Assembly: GCF_000001735.4 (NCBI RefSeq)
Contig: NC_003076.8
Coordinates: 13,953,835 to 14,017,834 of the forward strand
Source: Arabidopsis thaliana
Taxonomy: Eukaryota > Streptophyta > Magnoliopsida > Brassicales > Brassicaceae
DNA: 64,000 nt
Reading direction: 5' to 3'
Part shown: positions 22,721-34,229 of the stretch, in pieces
Layout of the letters: each line of letters starts with the position of its first letter
Position numbering within the stretch: position 1 is the stretch's first letter
Translations under genes and position numbers: made by a program
Notes under the pieces: generated by a model
What the model was told of the DNA's origin: nothing
Database searches by the model: none
What the model saw: only the letters and a program-made list of their open reading frames with translations

Positions 22721-23440
22721 TATAATATTTGTGAAGGATTATTTTAGAATCTATTTCACAAAATAAAATAAAAAATAGAAGCAAGAGTTTATTAGAGGAT
22801 AATAAAGATATTATGATAGAAATGGTGTTTTTTGTATGTATCTGAATGAAATGAATCAAGTTTCCTTTTATAGAGCTTAAAAAGTAATAAATATCCATAT
22901 AAATGTTTTAAATTTTTTTTTATTATCTATATATTCATTTACATGGGATTTTTGCGTTAATTCCCTTAAACCCGGCTTTAATTCATTTGGGTTGGGTTTC
23001 GATCCGGTTTTATCGTATTCAGATCTTGAATAGGATATTTGGGTCGAGATTTCTTTTGTTCGGATCGTGTTTAGGAATAACATGTGCATCTTTAATCGAG
23101 TTAAATTCTTCTTTTAATCCACGTAATTATTTCCTTAGATTCTGTCCACCATATTCGGCTTACTACGACTTATCCTTATATATTTGCAATCTTAACAATT
23201 ATATTGCTACCTACTGAATCTACATATACATTTTTACAGGAATTTTAGCAATTAAATTCTCAAGTTAGAACTTATTTACAAGGAATACCATTGACATTAA
23301 TTATTATCATTTAATTAATATTCCTAATTATTAGCATTTTCTTATTTAATATATTTCCATCAATTCTAATTACTTTTAAAAAGGAGAAATCTTAGGACTT
23401 TATTAATATTATACTTTATTAAAGATAAATACTATAGTTA
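22721..23440. other. Harbinger flank and unassigned AT-rich DNA
   Basis: No gene recognised. Around 22970-23110 the sequence is rich in GGGTTGGGT and GATCCGGTT words, resembling decayed terminal parts of low-copy DNA transposons. I could not define ends. Confidence 0.35.
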
Positions 23441-23449
23441 TTTAAAGTT

Positions 23450-24271
23450 TATAAAATGTTTAAAATATTTAACGAAAAAACTTTTAGAATATATATATTA
23501 TATAAAATCTATAAAATTAAATAACCATTTCAAAATAAAACTTTTAAATTGATTTGAATTATAAATTTTTTGATAAAAATATTATTAAAACAAACAAAAA
23601 AATGTTTAATTTTACGGAACTGGATTAGATGGTGGAACGGGTTTAGAATATTATAATGTATGTATTTTATAACAATTAAATAACCATTTGAAAGAAAAAA
23701 TTTGTATTAATTTGAATTATATGTTTTTTAAATTAAAATATTATTAAAACAAAAATAACAAAAACAAAATGTTTAATTTCATTGCACGGGGTTAGATGGT
23801 AGGACATGTTTGGGTCGACAGTAATACGAGACGGTATACCACGAGTGAAATCCATTAGATATGTTTAGTTTCACTCAACGGGATTAAATGGTAGGACGTG
23901 TTTGGGTCGATAGTAAAAAGAGTCGGTATATCACAGGTGAAATCCTAGATATAACAATCAAAATACAATTATATTATCTTAAGAACTAAACAAAACAAAT
24001 AATATTAATAAAATAAAGATAATTAAAATTTAAATTATTTAGTTATAATCTAGATTTTAAATTAATGAACTGTACATTATTGTTCATATATTTTTAAACA
24101 GTAAAAATCAAACATATTAATTGTATATTGAATAATATACATATATAAGAGTTGTACATACATAAAATACAAAATATGAAATCATATATATTCTTAATCG
24201 ACTAAATAAATTAAATTTTTATTCTTAAAAGAACAAAATCGTCATGCAATACATCGCGGGTTAAAATCTAG
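23450..24271 (+). mobile_element. Helitron-like repeat block ending in CTAG
   Basis: Two degenerate copies of a unit recur (ACGGGATTAAATGGTAGGAC, TTGGGTCGA, then ACCACGAGTGAAATCC). The 3' end reads CATCGCGGGTTAAAATCTAG followed by T, matching other Helitron termini in this window. No Rep/helicase coding sequence. The 5' end is not resolved. Confidence 0.6.
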
Positions 24272-24309
24272 TCTTTCTATATTCTCGTTATACTCTGCAA
24301 CTAAATATA

Positions 24310-24545
24310 CTCCCTCCGTCCCACTAAGATGAACTTTTAAAAAATTTCACATTCTTTAAGAAATATTGTATAAAGATAATTTTAACCTCTTAATATACTT
24401 TAAAAATAATAATAAATATTTATCTAATTATTAGTAAGGGTAAAACGGGAAAACAGTTTTAAAATTTGCATTGGAAATATAAAACTTCTATCTTTGTGGG
24501 ACAAATATTTTTCCTAGAAAATTTATCTTTATGGGACAGAGGGAG
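24310..24545. mobile_element. Stowaway-type MITE
   Basis: The inverted termini CTCCCTCCGTCCCACTAAGA and, in reverse complement, CTCCCTCTGTCCCATAAAGA are flanked by TA at 24308-24309 and 24546-24547. It is 236 bp. An extra internal ATCTTTGTGGGACAAA near the right end suggests a duplicated or nested terminus. Confidence 0.92.
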
Positions 24546-24639
24546 TATTTTCTATCATTCTAAAAAGTTTAAACTATCAGAAATCTTTGTGCCACTTATC
24601 ATATTAGAAAGAAGTAGCCTGTCCATTTCCCACTGCCAC

Positions 24640-26240
24640 CTTACAAAGCTTGTCTATCTCCCTTATGCATGCACGAGGTAGTCTACAAGCTGCAAGCCAA
24701 AAATTGCATATGCTCCACAAAACCCAACTGATCAGATTTAAACGTCCAGCAAAAGAAAGAAATCGGGACGTCCAAGATTCAATTTTCCTTGTAATCTTTT
24801 ATAACAGGGGAAGACAGCCAGATGCTGTGAATCGCTTAGTGACCAGAGGGAGTCCGAGATACCTCACTGGTAACTGACCAACTTCGAAAGGGAACCTTTG
24901 GGTTATCTCATGGTGGACTGAATCTTAAATTCCCGTCAGATACATTGTCGACTTTTCCTTGCTTATTTTTAGTCGTGATAATTTTTGCAAAATCGTTTAA
25001 CACATGAACTATTCCTCCTATTGATATGACCTTTCCATCGGATAGGATCTTAAGGTTATCAGCAAAGCTCAAGTGAGTTAAGCCAAGACTTCCACATTTC
25101 AGATGGTAACCAAATTGTCTAGCACCTGAAGCTTTATCCAACATTTTAGAGAGAACATCCATACTAATGACGAATAAGTATGGAGAGAGAGAGCATCCCT
25201 GTCTTTAACCTCTTGCACTGTTGAAAAAAACAACTAATTCCCCATTAACTTGAACCGAGAAGGAAGACGTAGCTATGCAGAGGGTAACCCAATGAATAAA
25301 GACTGAGGGAAAGTCCATGGCTGTGAGAACTTTGGTGAGGAAGTCCCACTGTACCGAGTCAAACGCTTTTGATATATCAATTATTAGAGCGCAACGGCTA
25401 GAAATTGAGTCATTATGGTAGTCCTTGACTAATTCTGTCGCCAACAACACATTCTCTATCAATAGACGGTCCTTTACAAACGCTGACTGATTTCCCGCTA
25501 TGAATTGAGGAAGAACCAATTTAAGCCGGTTTGCAATTATCTTGGAGATAACTTTATATGTCACATTGCAGCATGAGATAGGCCTATAGTCTTTAATCTC
25601 TTTCACATTTTTCTCTTAGGAATAAGTGCTAATATCGTGGAGTTGATGCCTTTAGGTAAGAAGCCTTCAACAAAGAAAGACTGAATCGCCAATACAAACT
25701 CATCTCTGGTGATTTCCCAAGCTCCTTTATAGAATTCTGAGGTAAATCCATCTGGTCCCGGAGATTTATCATTAGGCATAGAGAACAAAGCCTTTTTAAT
25801 CTCAGCTGCAGTGACTTCATTGGTAAGCATCTCTTTTTCTATTTCCATACAACAAAAGGGTAGTAACTCTTGAAGCTCAGCCACTGAAATACCTTCGAAA
25901 TCATTAGGAACTAGCTGCAAAAATTCTCTAAAGAACCGTTCAGCCTCTGTTGTGATTTCCTCCTCTTGTGCCGTCACAGTCCCATGTTGGCATTGAATCT
26001 CTCTAATTGTGTTCCGTGCCTCCCGCGTTGTAACAGCTCTATGAAATGCTTTATTGTTTCGATCACCAATCTTCATCCAATGTAATTTTCATTTCTGCTT
26101 CAAATATATTTCTTCCAGAGCTGCGACCTTGTCCCAAGTGTCATACGCCTCATTTTCTTCTTGCATTGAGCTTGTGGTGGGGTTAGACAAATTGGCCTCC
26201 TGCTTCTGACACAATTTCTCATACGCATCTTTTGTTAAAA
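24640..26240 (-). pseudogene. LINE (L1-type) reverse transcriptase remnant
   Basis: On the minus strand the order is: linker before the RT (DAYEKLCQKQEA, then a stop, then LHWMKIGDRNNKAFHRAVTT), the RT fingers (NDKSPGPDGFTSEFYKGAWE, IKDYRPISCCNVTYKVISKI), GNQSAFVKDRLLIENVLLA, and the first palm Asp in IIDISKAFDSVQWDFL. A stop replaces the residue after SARG, then RQGCSLSPYLFVISMDVLSK follows. The catalytic FADD is FADN here. Past a frameshift the DNA continues GQLPVRYLGLPLVTKRFTAS and TSRFLSFAGRLNLISWVLWS. Endonuclease and RNase H parts are absent. It has several stops and a mutated catalytic Asp, so it is inactive. The left end abuts the Stowaway element and both sides are Helitron-like. Confidence 0.93.
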
Positions 26241-26289
26241 AACACATTTTGATTTTCTTATAAGAAGTTTAAACATTATAAATACTAAA

Positions 26290-26581
26290 ACTTTATATTA
26301 CGGGTGAAATCTTAGAATTAACGAGTATGAGTCAATATTAATATAGGATGATATACCACCTGTGAGATCCTAAAATTAATAATTAAAATACAATTATAAA
26401 ATCTTAAAACACTAAATAAAGTAAACATTATTAACAAGACAAATACAACTAAAAATTTCAAATATTTAGTTATAAAATATAGTCTATCTTACATTAAAAC
26501 CAAACAAAACAATAACATATATCTACAGAATTTGTTTTAACTAAAATATATGCATGCGGTGTATCACGGGTTCATATCTAG
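26290..26581 (+). mobile_element. Helitron-like terminal segment
   Basis: It contains the recurring unit (ACGGGTGAAATCTTAGAATT, then GAGTATGAGTCAATATTAAT) and ends GCGGTGTATCACGGGTTCAT-ATCTAG followed by T, a Helitron-style 3' end. It could be the right part of one Helitron whose left part lies before the LINE remnant, or a separate copy. Confidence 0.5.
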
Positions 26582-26599
26582 TATGCTACATAATAATTG

Positions 26600-27778
26600 A
26601 TTGTAAATAAATAAGGTGAGATAAAAATCTCCAAAATCTCAATTGCCAATAACATTACAACAAGTGTGTCTCTCAATAATTTCTTTCTTTTTTGAACAAA
26701 TAATAATAGAAAACGCTTTACTTGCGAGCTAGGTGTGTGAAACATCTTCCAATCATATGGTGATACGTGGCATGGGCGAACCCAAATAAATTTTTTTCTA
26801 TATGTTGAATAGATTCAACACCTAAAAATCTAATGCAAATTTTTTTTCAACAGGTCCAATGCAAGCAGTTTTAGTCACATGCAGTTAAAGTATTAAATCC
26901 TTCTACTTATAAATATTTTATTCCTACTTAATAGCATGTATGTATTTTGGCAAAAAAATGCTAAATCGGAGATGAAGTTAAAATATATATTGTGCGCTCT
27001 AATATCAAATTAAGAATTATATTTCGTCCAAGCTACTTAGTACGTACATGTTGTATTCACTAGTTGTCCTTCCTTTCTTCTTTTCCATGGTCACAATTTG
27101 GTTCATTGTTTCTTCTAAGGGATTGAGCAATCACGGTTTTTCGGGAGAGTGTTTTTTGGGCAATATCTCTTTATATATTTAAGAATGCTAAAATGTAGTA
27201 TTTTTGTTGGTTCTTGTTTCATTGCCAACATTGTACGAGGCGTGATGAAGGCAGTGAAGAGAATAAGGGTAGTTTCGTAGACATAGTAGTTGAAGAGCTA
27301 AAGCTAAGAGAAGACGAATAACACACATACATGTTGCTAAGAAAGGAGCGTCTTCGCAAGGGAGAAATCCGAGGTGATTCGAGCTAGGCAAAGAGGATGG
27401 AAAGATGTAATTGTGTTTTCAAATCATATATATGAAAGGAGGTGACCTATCTCCATATGAATGACATGTTACACCATAGAGATGATATTTTCTGTATTCT
27501 CTCATCTTATTCGGAAACCTAAAAAGGTATGGTGAAAAATATAAGAATAGAAGAATGAGAAAATGGAGGCTTCTTAAACTAATTTTAAATTGTATTTGCT
27601 TAATTTAGGACTTGAAAATATATTCTGTATATTTTGAAGATTAGTGAAATTAATGGGTAATTTTCTCAGACATGGAAATCTTGTTTTATTGTTTTTCCTT
27701 TATGACTTTGCAAATATAGTAGGTTTCAGGAATTTTTATGAACTATTTTATCTTCAACTAGAATTAATACTCCAAGTA

Positions 27779-27833
<55 letters not shown>

Positions 27834-28950
27834 TATTTAAATTCATATTAATTTGAAAGTGTTAAAAATGCCCTTGAAGATGACAAACAACTGAAACAAG
27901 ACATTTGAGCAAACAACTTGAGATGCTAACAAATGGTTTTAGTAGACATCTAAACAAATCCAAATTCTAATAAGATTTATTTTGTTAGTCATGTACATAT
28001 ACCCTATAACCCTAATATGGAAACCAAATAAATAGGTCACTATGGATTATGTATTTTGACCAAAAAAAAAAAAAGAAGAAGATGAATAATGTATTTTTCT
28101 GTCTCTACATACAACGAAACATAGTTAAATGTTTAAAGTTCAAAATCTACTAGAATTTGGCTACTCAGAATTATAAAAGAGATTCAAGACATTTATGTAG
28201 TACCTCTGTTGAAACATTTTTTGAGAATTTATAGTGAAAAGTGTAGTCATTTTGTGATCTTTTCCAGCTTCCTATATTTCATGCGTTTTAGCTATATACT
28301 ATCCTACTATATTATTTGGGAAGTACATTTTAAAATTTAACCTTAATTTTTATAACTAATTACATGACAATGCCATTAAAAAAATCTAATCAAAGACAAA
28401 ATTGTTTCAAATCATTAAGGTTAGTAAAATCATTTAACGATAATATCCATCTACTAATCACACAAGTTAATGGATATATAAACGGGTTAAATATTTTTCT
28501 GCCATTTATTAAAAATTTTCGTCAATTCATATTTGTAAGATTTTTTAAACAATAAGATCTTTTTGTTACCAGGTGGAGAATAAGTTGGAACACACTTATA
28601 TAGTTTCCTTTGAAAATCAACAAAATCTTAGCCACTATATCGATTCCTATCACCATATCTCGCTGTTATAATATTTCTCATCACTATATTCCGGTTAACA
28701 AGTAATATTCCTTGAGCTACAATTTTTTTAAATAATCTTCTTTCTATCAAATAATCTATCTTAAACAATTAACTACTAACTGATTTAATTAGATCTTCAA
28801 TCTATTGAATTCACCCATCAGTATTATAAATAAGCAGATAACCATCATGATGTCTGTACCTTCTCACATACACACCTATCAAAAACTTAAAACCTTTCAA
28901 AACCTCTTGGTATATTCATATTAGGATTCTTCATTCATGGAATCATTATT
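26600..28950. other. AT-rich intergenic DNA, no confident gene
   Basis: A (TA)n run is the main feature. A 67-codon minus-strand frame at 27391-27188 looks unlike any family I know. At about 28303 a segment beginning TCCTACTATATTATTTGGGA resembles a Helitron 5' end, but no matching 3' end was found. Confidence 0.35.
27780..27831. repeat. (TA)n microsatellite
   Basis: About 26 uninterrupted TA units. Confidence 0.95.
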
Positions 28951-29072
28951 CCAAGGGTTTTGGGATGTCTTATGAAATAATTTTGGCAGAAGAGTATGTA
29001 AAATTTTTTGAATAAAAAGTAGTCAGCAAAACTTTTCTTTTTTTGGACTTTTTAGATAATTAATTTAGAGAA

Positions 29073-30120
29073 TAGGGTTGGGCATATGATTAACCCATTC
29101 GAGTTCGGGTAGAACCCGTTCGAGTTTGGGATTAATGGGTATTGGATTTACTACTTAATACGGTAATTCTAAATATTCGGTTCGGTCGGGTCCAGTCGGT
29201 TTTCAGTCAGTTTGGATAAAAAGTTTCAGGCCATAAAAATACCCAAAAAAATAGAAACGGGTATTTTGTATGTAGATAGCGGATCCCCAAACAAAAAAAA
29301 CTTTTAAATTTGTTAAGTTTTAAGAAATTTAGTTATATTTGAATATATTTTACTAAATTTTGACAAACATAACAAATGATTTTTGAATAGTTTAGTTGTT
29401 TTGGATATTTAGGTCCAACATTAATTGACATATTTAAATTTTTTTTTTTTTTTGTCAACCGATATAAATTAAAACTCAAAAGAGCCAATCCCGAGGGATA
29501 TTGTTTACATACGTGACATGATGCGGTACGGTACGAATCTTTCGTGCCAACTTATCCGCTTTTACATTTGCACTACGAGAAATTAAAGATAAAGAGAAAT
29601 TTGTGAATTCTTCCCTATCACTCTGCAACTCCTCCAAATACACTGAAAACGCCGGCCATTCGGTTGGAGAAGACACCATCTTCACCAAGTCTGAACAGTC
29701 TGTAAAGAAAGCTACGTTCTGGTTATCTGCTCCAATCATGCACTTCATCGCCCAAAGAAGAGCTTCCATTTCGGTATGTAGAGGAGATAGACTTCTACGA
29801 ACGTTGGCGGCTCCCATGGTTGGCGACTCTCCAAGAGATGATAGACAGAACGTTGGAGACATATTTAGATTTATAATTATAATCTTAGATAATTAGATTA
29901 TATTAAGATTAAATATATTAATATTTTGGATATTAAATAAATGTTTGGGTTTTCGAATACCTTTTTGGGTAACGGGTAATCTCCGGACCAATCGGATACC
30001 CACGGGTTTACTAAAACTCTATCCAATAAGGAAAATTTATTAAAATTCTAACCTGCCCTAACCCGATTTTTTGGTTCGGGTATTGGGTTGGTTATCTGGT
30101 CTGTTTTTTTGTCAGCCCTA
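29073..30120. mobile_element. hAT-like non-autonomous element with nested LINE
   Basis: The ends are TAGGGTTGGGCA and, in reverse complement, TAGGGCTGACAA. The flanking 8-mers TTAGAGAA and TTAAAGAT agree at six positions, consistent with an aged 8-bp target duplication. The interior repeats CGGGT/GGGTTT/GGTTCGG words. A truncated LINE sits inside, so this element is the older of the two. Confidence 0.6.
29441..29857 (-). mobile_element. 5'-truncated LINE 3' end with RNase H fragment
   Basis: Minus-strand insertion. The poly(A) appears as a T-run starting at 29441. A near-perfect 15-bp target duplication (GACATATTTARATTT) flanks it at 29427 and 29858. The frame encodes the end of a plant LINE RNase H domain: AANVRRSLSPLHTEMEALLW, FFTDCSDLVKMVSS, SRSANVKADKLARKIR. 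The metal-binding Asp/Glu positions of RNase H (E in TEMEALLWAM, D in FTDCSD, D in KADKLA) are present, but the domain start is missing. About 417 bp, non-autonomous. Confidence 0.92.
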
Positions 30121-30130
30121 TTAAAGATAA

Positions 30131-30488
30131 TCTAATATAGGGCCCAATTAGGCCACAAATATAACCAAAATACTATACAAATACTAATTCTAAGTTAGGC
30201 CAAAAATTAGATCCTCTATTACAAACGAAACATGTTTCTTACCAAAACAACTTGTATACAAATTTTACACATTTACTTAAAACTACATATGTTGTATTTA
30301 TTATAAAAATGACATTTTTAAACAAAGTTAATCCAATGCAGCATTATATCCAAATAGCAAAAAACATTGAAAAATATTATGGCATCACTTTTACACTATA
30401 CTATTTTTTATGTAATTCAAACAAAGTATACAATTTAGTTTATACAAAATATTAATGCCTGTGCTATATAGCACGGGTTATGATCTAG
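30131..30488 (+). mobile_element. Short Helitron with perfect terminal palindrome
   Basis: The 3' end has the palindrome GTGCTATATAGCAC (30461-30474), then GGGTTATGAT and CTAG before a T. This is the hairpin-plus-CTAG structure of Helitron termini. A 5' TC after an A at 30130 is a plausible start but unproven. No coding sequence. Confidence 0.65.
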
Positions 30489-31150
30489 TCTACTTAACAT
30501 TTTTGAAGTACAAAATAAAGAATTTTTCGGGTCGGTTTTTTTTTTTTGTTTTACCCGGTTTTTTTGACCCACATCCTATTATTTTAAATGCTAATCAAAT
30601 CTTACCAAAATTAATCGCTTTAAATACGATTTAGTTACAATTAATTATTTCCGTTCAGCAAAGTAAATCCGACTTATATGGAATGAATATATTAACATTG
30701 CAAAACAAATCCGACTTAGGTAACTTAGTATTTATCCGTTCAGCAAAGTAATTACTCGAGTAAATATTCTATTAACTACGAAATCTTCAAGTTAAACGAA
30801 ATCAAAATCTGCATTCCACTACATAATTTTCGGAGATCTTAAGAACTAAATTAAAGCATATTCCTAAGCATAATTTAAAAAATCTCGCTACACAATTTCC
30901 TAATATCGCAATAGTCAAATCATGGGCGAAGATTGTGATTATCATATGTTCTCTATATAAATAAGGAATTTGAATTGAATTTCTATGCTAAGCCATTTGC
31001 CATAAAAATCTCAACAAAATATTGAATTCATTATCTCTACAATCTCGACAATAGAAACTATATGATTGTATTAAAAAACGGATTTGGTGCATATTCCTTG
31101 AATATTCGATTAAGAAGATTTGATTTAATTTAGTTAAGGTGCAAATAATT
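30489..31150. other. AT-rich DNA with a small duplication
   Basis: AAATCCGACTTA and CCGTTCAGCAAAGTAA each occur twice between about 30650 and 30760, indicating a local duplication. No gene was recognised. The last part may be promoter for the small frame that follows. Confidence 0.4.
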
Positions 31151-31274
31151 TGTTATGGCCCCAAACCTAATCAGAACTCGCCTATATATATTCTCTAGCT
31201 TTACCTCTCATCACATTATCAAACACACAAAGCTCATCACATATCTTTGGATTTTGAGACAGAAAATAAAAAAT

Positions 31275-31418
31275 ATGATTCAGGTTGAGAGAGTTACTGA
31301 ATTCATCACGGAACCACAGAAGCGATGCAGTGGTTCATCGGAGAAGCCTGAAACGGCTTCAAAAGTTTCTAGAGAATATCAGAAGATCCCAATCTCTAAT
31401 CTTCATAGTGAAGATTAA
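31275..31418 (+). CDS. Possible small protein of unknown function (47 aa)
   Basis: A TATA-like CTATATATATTC at about 31181 is followed by a C/A-rich leader and an ATG at 31275 in fair context (AAAAATATGATT). The 47-codon product is hydrophilic, has one Cys and ends in SNLHSED. An in-frame ATG at 31155 would add a hydrophobic-basic extension upstream of the TATA-like site, so the shorter start is preferred. I do not recognise the family. Promoter-like context is the only support beyond the open frame. Confidence 0.3.
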   Translation: MIQVERVTEFITEPQKRCSGSSEKPETASKVSREYQKIPISNLHSED

Positions 31419-31439
31419 ATAGAGAGAGAGAGAAAGAGA

Positions 31440-32370
31440 GATTAGATGTACATCACGTAAGATTGGCGACAAAGGAATCGCTAAGGGGTCGAGTGGTTTA
31501 ATCGGAAATCGTATTCGATAATATCAATGAAGCAAAATGAAAGTAGCACACATAGGTTTGTATGGTGAGACTTGAGAGCATCTTCGACCATCAGAGAGGG
31601 ACAACTTCATGAGAATCGATGGAAAAAAAAATTAGCTTCGAGGAAGAAGCAATGGTTTGACGAAAAACTAGATGGTCACAAATGATTGGTAGGCATCATG
31701 TTCAAAAGCTTAGCTTGCTCGAGAAGTCACCGACGAACGTGGAGTTGGCCGGAGTTTCTGTCATCAAAACCGCGTTCAGTTTTGCATTGCAGAAATCAAA
31801 GAAGATGCTTCGTTATTATCGATGGGGAAGAAGCATAAAAAAAAGTCTTCCTCTGATGTTAAAACTAGGCCAAGTATTTGTCATGCCCATAGAACTTGCA
31901 ACAGAAAGCAACGTTAGTCTTTGGATAGAAAACAATTACGGTATTTTTTTATGTGGTTTATACATTACACTAATTATGTTAAATATTTTTCAATAGTATT
32001 AACGAGAAGCACAATCTATATATATATATTTTTGGAGAAACTTTGGGTCAAATCCTTTTATAATTTCTTATTTATACATTTAGTCCTTATAAAATAATCT
32101 GATAAAAATATTGTCTTAAGCAATTTTGACAAATAAAATTTAAGTAAATAACATTAATTAGTTATAGATGATTTACGGCAATATTTCCTAAGAAATAAAA
32201 AATTTGCGACATTAATGCTATTAGAAAAGAACTAAATAAAAATCTTCAATGGTATATTTCATTATTAATTCGCTTTATTCCTAAAAATATTTAAACAAAA
32301 TTTAGTCATTGATTTGCAAATACAGAAATTGTATATGTAGTTATAACAAACAAATATTTTCAAATCAAAT
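31440..32370. other. Unassigned region
   Basis: A 104-codon plus-strand frame at 31682-31996 has no recognisable domain and is probably chance. The GC content at 31500-31900 is higher than its surroundings, as in a decayed gene fragment. Confidence 0.25.
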
Positions 32371-32377
32371 GATTTTC

Positions 32378-32711
32378 TATTTAAATGCTAGAAAAAACAT
32401 AATAAGTTTTTAATGTCATATCTAAGAAAATCAATAAATTGATATATTATTTTAACAAATCAATATCTAATGCTAACAATAAATTAATTTGATACACGTT
32501 TTTAATTTAATGCTAATAAAAAAATAATTTGTTCTAACGCTTCCTATTTAAATGCTAGAAAAACGTAATAATTTTTTTAATGTCATATCTAAAATAAACA
32601 ATAAATTGATATATTGTTATAACAAATAAATATTCAATGCTAACAATAAATTAATTTGATACACGTTTTTAATTTAATGCTAATGAAAATTAATTTGTTC
32701 TAACGTTTTTA
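32378..32711. repeat. 167-bp tandem duplication
   Basis: Units starting at 32378 and 32545 share TATTTAAATGCTAGAAAAA, TAATGTCATATCTAA and AATAAATTAATTTGATACAC in the same order, with a few indels. Confidence 0.88.
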
Positions 32712-32904
32712 ATTATGGCATTAAAGATTTATTGTCAAAAATAAAATTAAAGTACTTGATAGTTTGTATATATATTAAATTACTTAAAAGTTAAAATTAA
32801 TGTATATATAAATATAATAACAATTAAAGTACATAAACAAACAATCTTTAGTTGTTATATACTATTAGTAAAAAGAAAAATGACAAAATGATTTTTATTT
32901 TAAC

Positions 32905-33259
32905 AGACGGGGTTATATGGTAATACGGATTTTAGTCGATATTAATAAGAGACGATATAGCACGGGTGAAATCCTAAAATTGATAGTCAAAATATAATAA
33001 TAAAATCTTAAAAAAGAAAACAGACAATTATTTAATTATATAATTATACCGGACAAGGTTATATAGTATGACAGCTTTTGGTCGATATTAATACGAGATG
33101 GTATACAACGGGTGAAACCGAAGAATTAACAATCAAAGTACACTTATACAATCTTAAGAATCAATTGCCGGACAATAAACAATATTAGTAAAACAAATAC
33201 AAATAAAATTTAGTTATAAATTAACCCGCGGACTGGAGCACACCGCGGGTCATATCCTA
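32905..33259 (+). mobile_element. Helitron-like tandem unit pair with GC hairpin end
   Basis: Two copies of the CGGGGTTATATGGTAATACG / ACGGGTGAAATCCTAAAATT unit are followed by an inverted pair, CCCGCGG (33225-33231) and CCGCGGG (33243-33249), then TCATATCCTAA. That is a hairpin and CTRR-type end. No coding sequence. Confidence 0.6.
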
Positions 33260-33613
33260 AACAATAATTTCTTTAGGATAACTACAATTCCATATAAAAA
33301 ACTAAATTTAAAACAATTTTTTTATAATAATGTTATTTTAAACAAAACAAAAAACAATATAACAAAAATGTAATAATGCACCATAAAATACACACTCTAT
33401 ATAATGATGCGTATAATAAATATGTTTTCTTAAATAAATAAAATTAAATCAAACACATACTAATATAACATCAAAAATGAATAGATATAAAAGGTAAGGT
33501 GATAAATTAAAAATATAACTTGATTATTTAGATAAAAACGATATCGAATTAAAAAAATAATTTAATTTCTAACACAAATAATCAACTCGCGGTACACCGC
33601 GGGTCAATATATA
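33260..33613 (+). mobile_element. Second Helitron-like 3' end
   Basis: AT-rich DNA ends in CGCGGTACACCGCG (about 33588-33601) then GGGTCAATATATAGT, a slightly decayed hairpin and terminal tetranucleotide. It lies less than 100 bases upstream of the PHYC fragment. Confidence 0.5.
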
Positions 33614-33702
33614 GTTAAATTAAGGTTAGAAACTTAGAATTAAGAGATTTATAATTATAACCGGTGCCGTGGTCATGGACTCATGCGTATATATCGGTAT
33701 TT

Positions 33703-34217
33703 TAAAGACAAAAATAACGAAAACGGCACGCAGTTTATCCCTCAACACCCGAGACAACACTTCTCGTAGTCCGTGCTTAAATTCGCCACGTAGTTCACTT
33801 TATTCAACTTAAAAAAGCATGACGTTTTGGTGCATCTATCTTCTTCTTCCCCCTTCCTCTCTTAGCTTCTCTCCCACCACTAAGGAGAAACGTTCCAAAG
33901 ATCCCTCTCTCAGAAAAATCTCCAAGAAAACGAAACCCTAATGGAGAATCATTCTGATCCCTGAAACTTTTGGCTTGCGGCTGAATCGATTTCAAGATTG
34001 CAAGTATTGCCTAGTGTGAATATGCTGTTGCTGTGTGATGCTTTGGTTAAGGAAGTGACTGTTGAATGCTGAAAGGACGACTTGGAACCTTATCTCGGGT
34101 TGCATTACTCGGCAAACTTCGATATTTCTTTATATGAGAAACAAGGTTACGATGATTTCAAGAACTGTGCTAATCTTTGCCCAAGATTTACATGTAAATG
34201 GTACTGATTGAGTGTTA
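33703..34217 (+). pseudogene. Duplicated, internally deleted 5' fragment of PHYC
   Basis: From about 33703 the sequence tracks the PHYC upstream region that begins at about 53853, through the 5' leader and its 7-codon upstream reading frame (MENHSDP then stop). At about 33972 it jumps to PHYC codons near 54807 (CTTGCGGCTGAATCGATTTC). It then loses about 80 bases after AAGGAAGTGA, continues through GGAACCTTATCTCGGGTTGC and AGAAACAAGGTTACGATGAT, and fades out by about 34217. The true start-codon region (54215) falls in the deleted part. Similarity is high in the leader, which suggests a fairly recent copy. It cannot encode a phytochrome. Confidence 0.92.
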
Positions 34218-34229
34218 AAAGGAAGAAGC

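Noticed and set aside
27188..27391. 67-codon Leu/Cys/His-rich minus-strand frame
   Set aside because: No ATG in good context, no family resemblance and no splice-linked partner.
31682..31996. 104-codon frame after the small gene
   Set aside because: Composition and ending look random, with no domain, and the AT-rich tail suggests chance.
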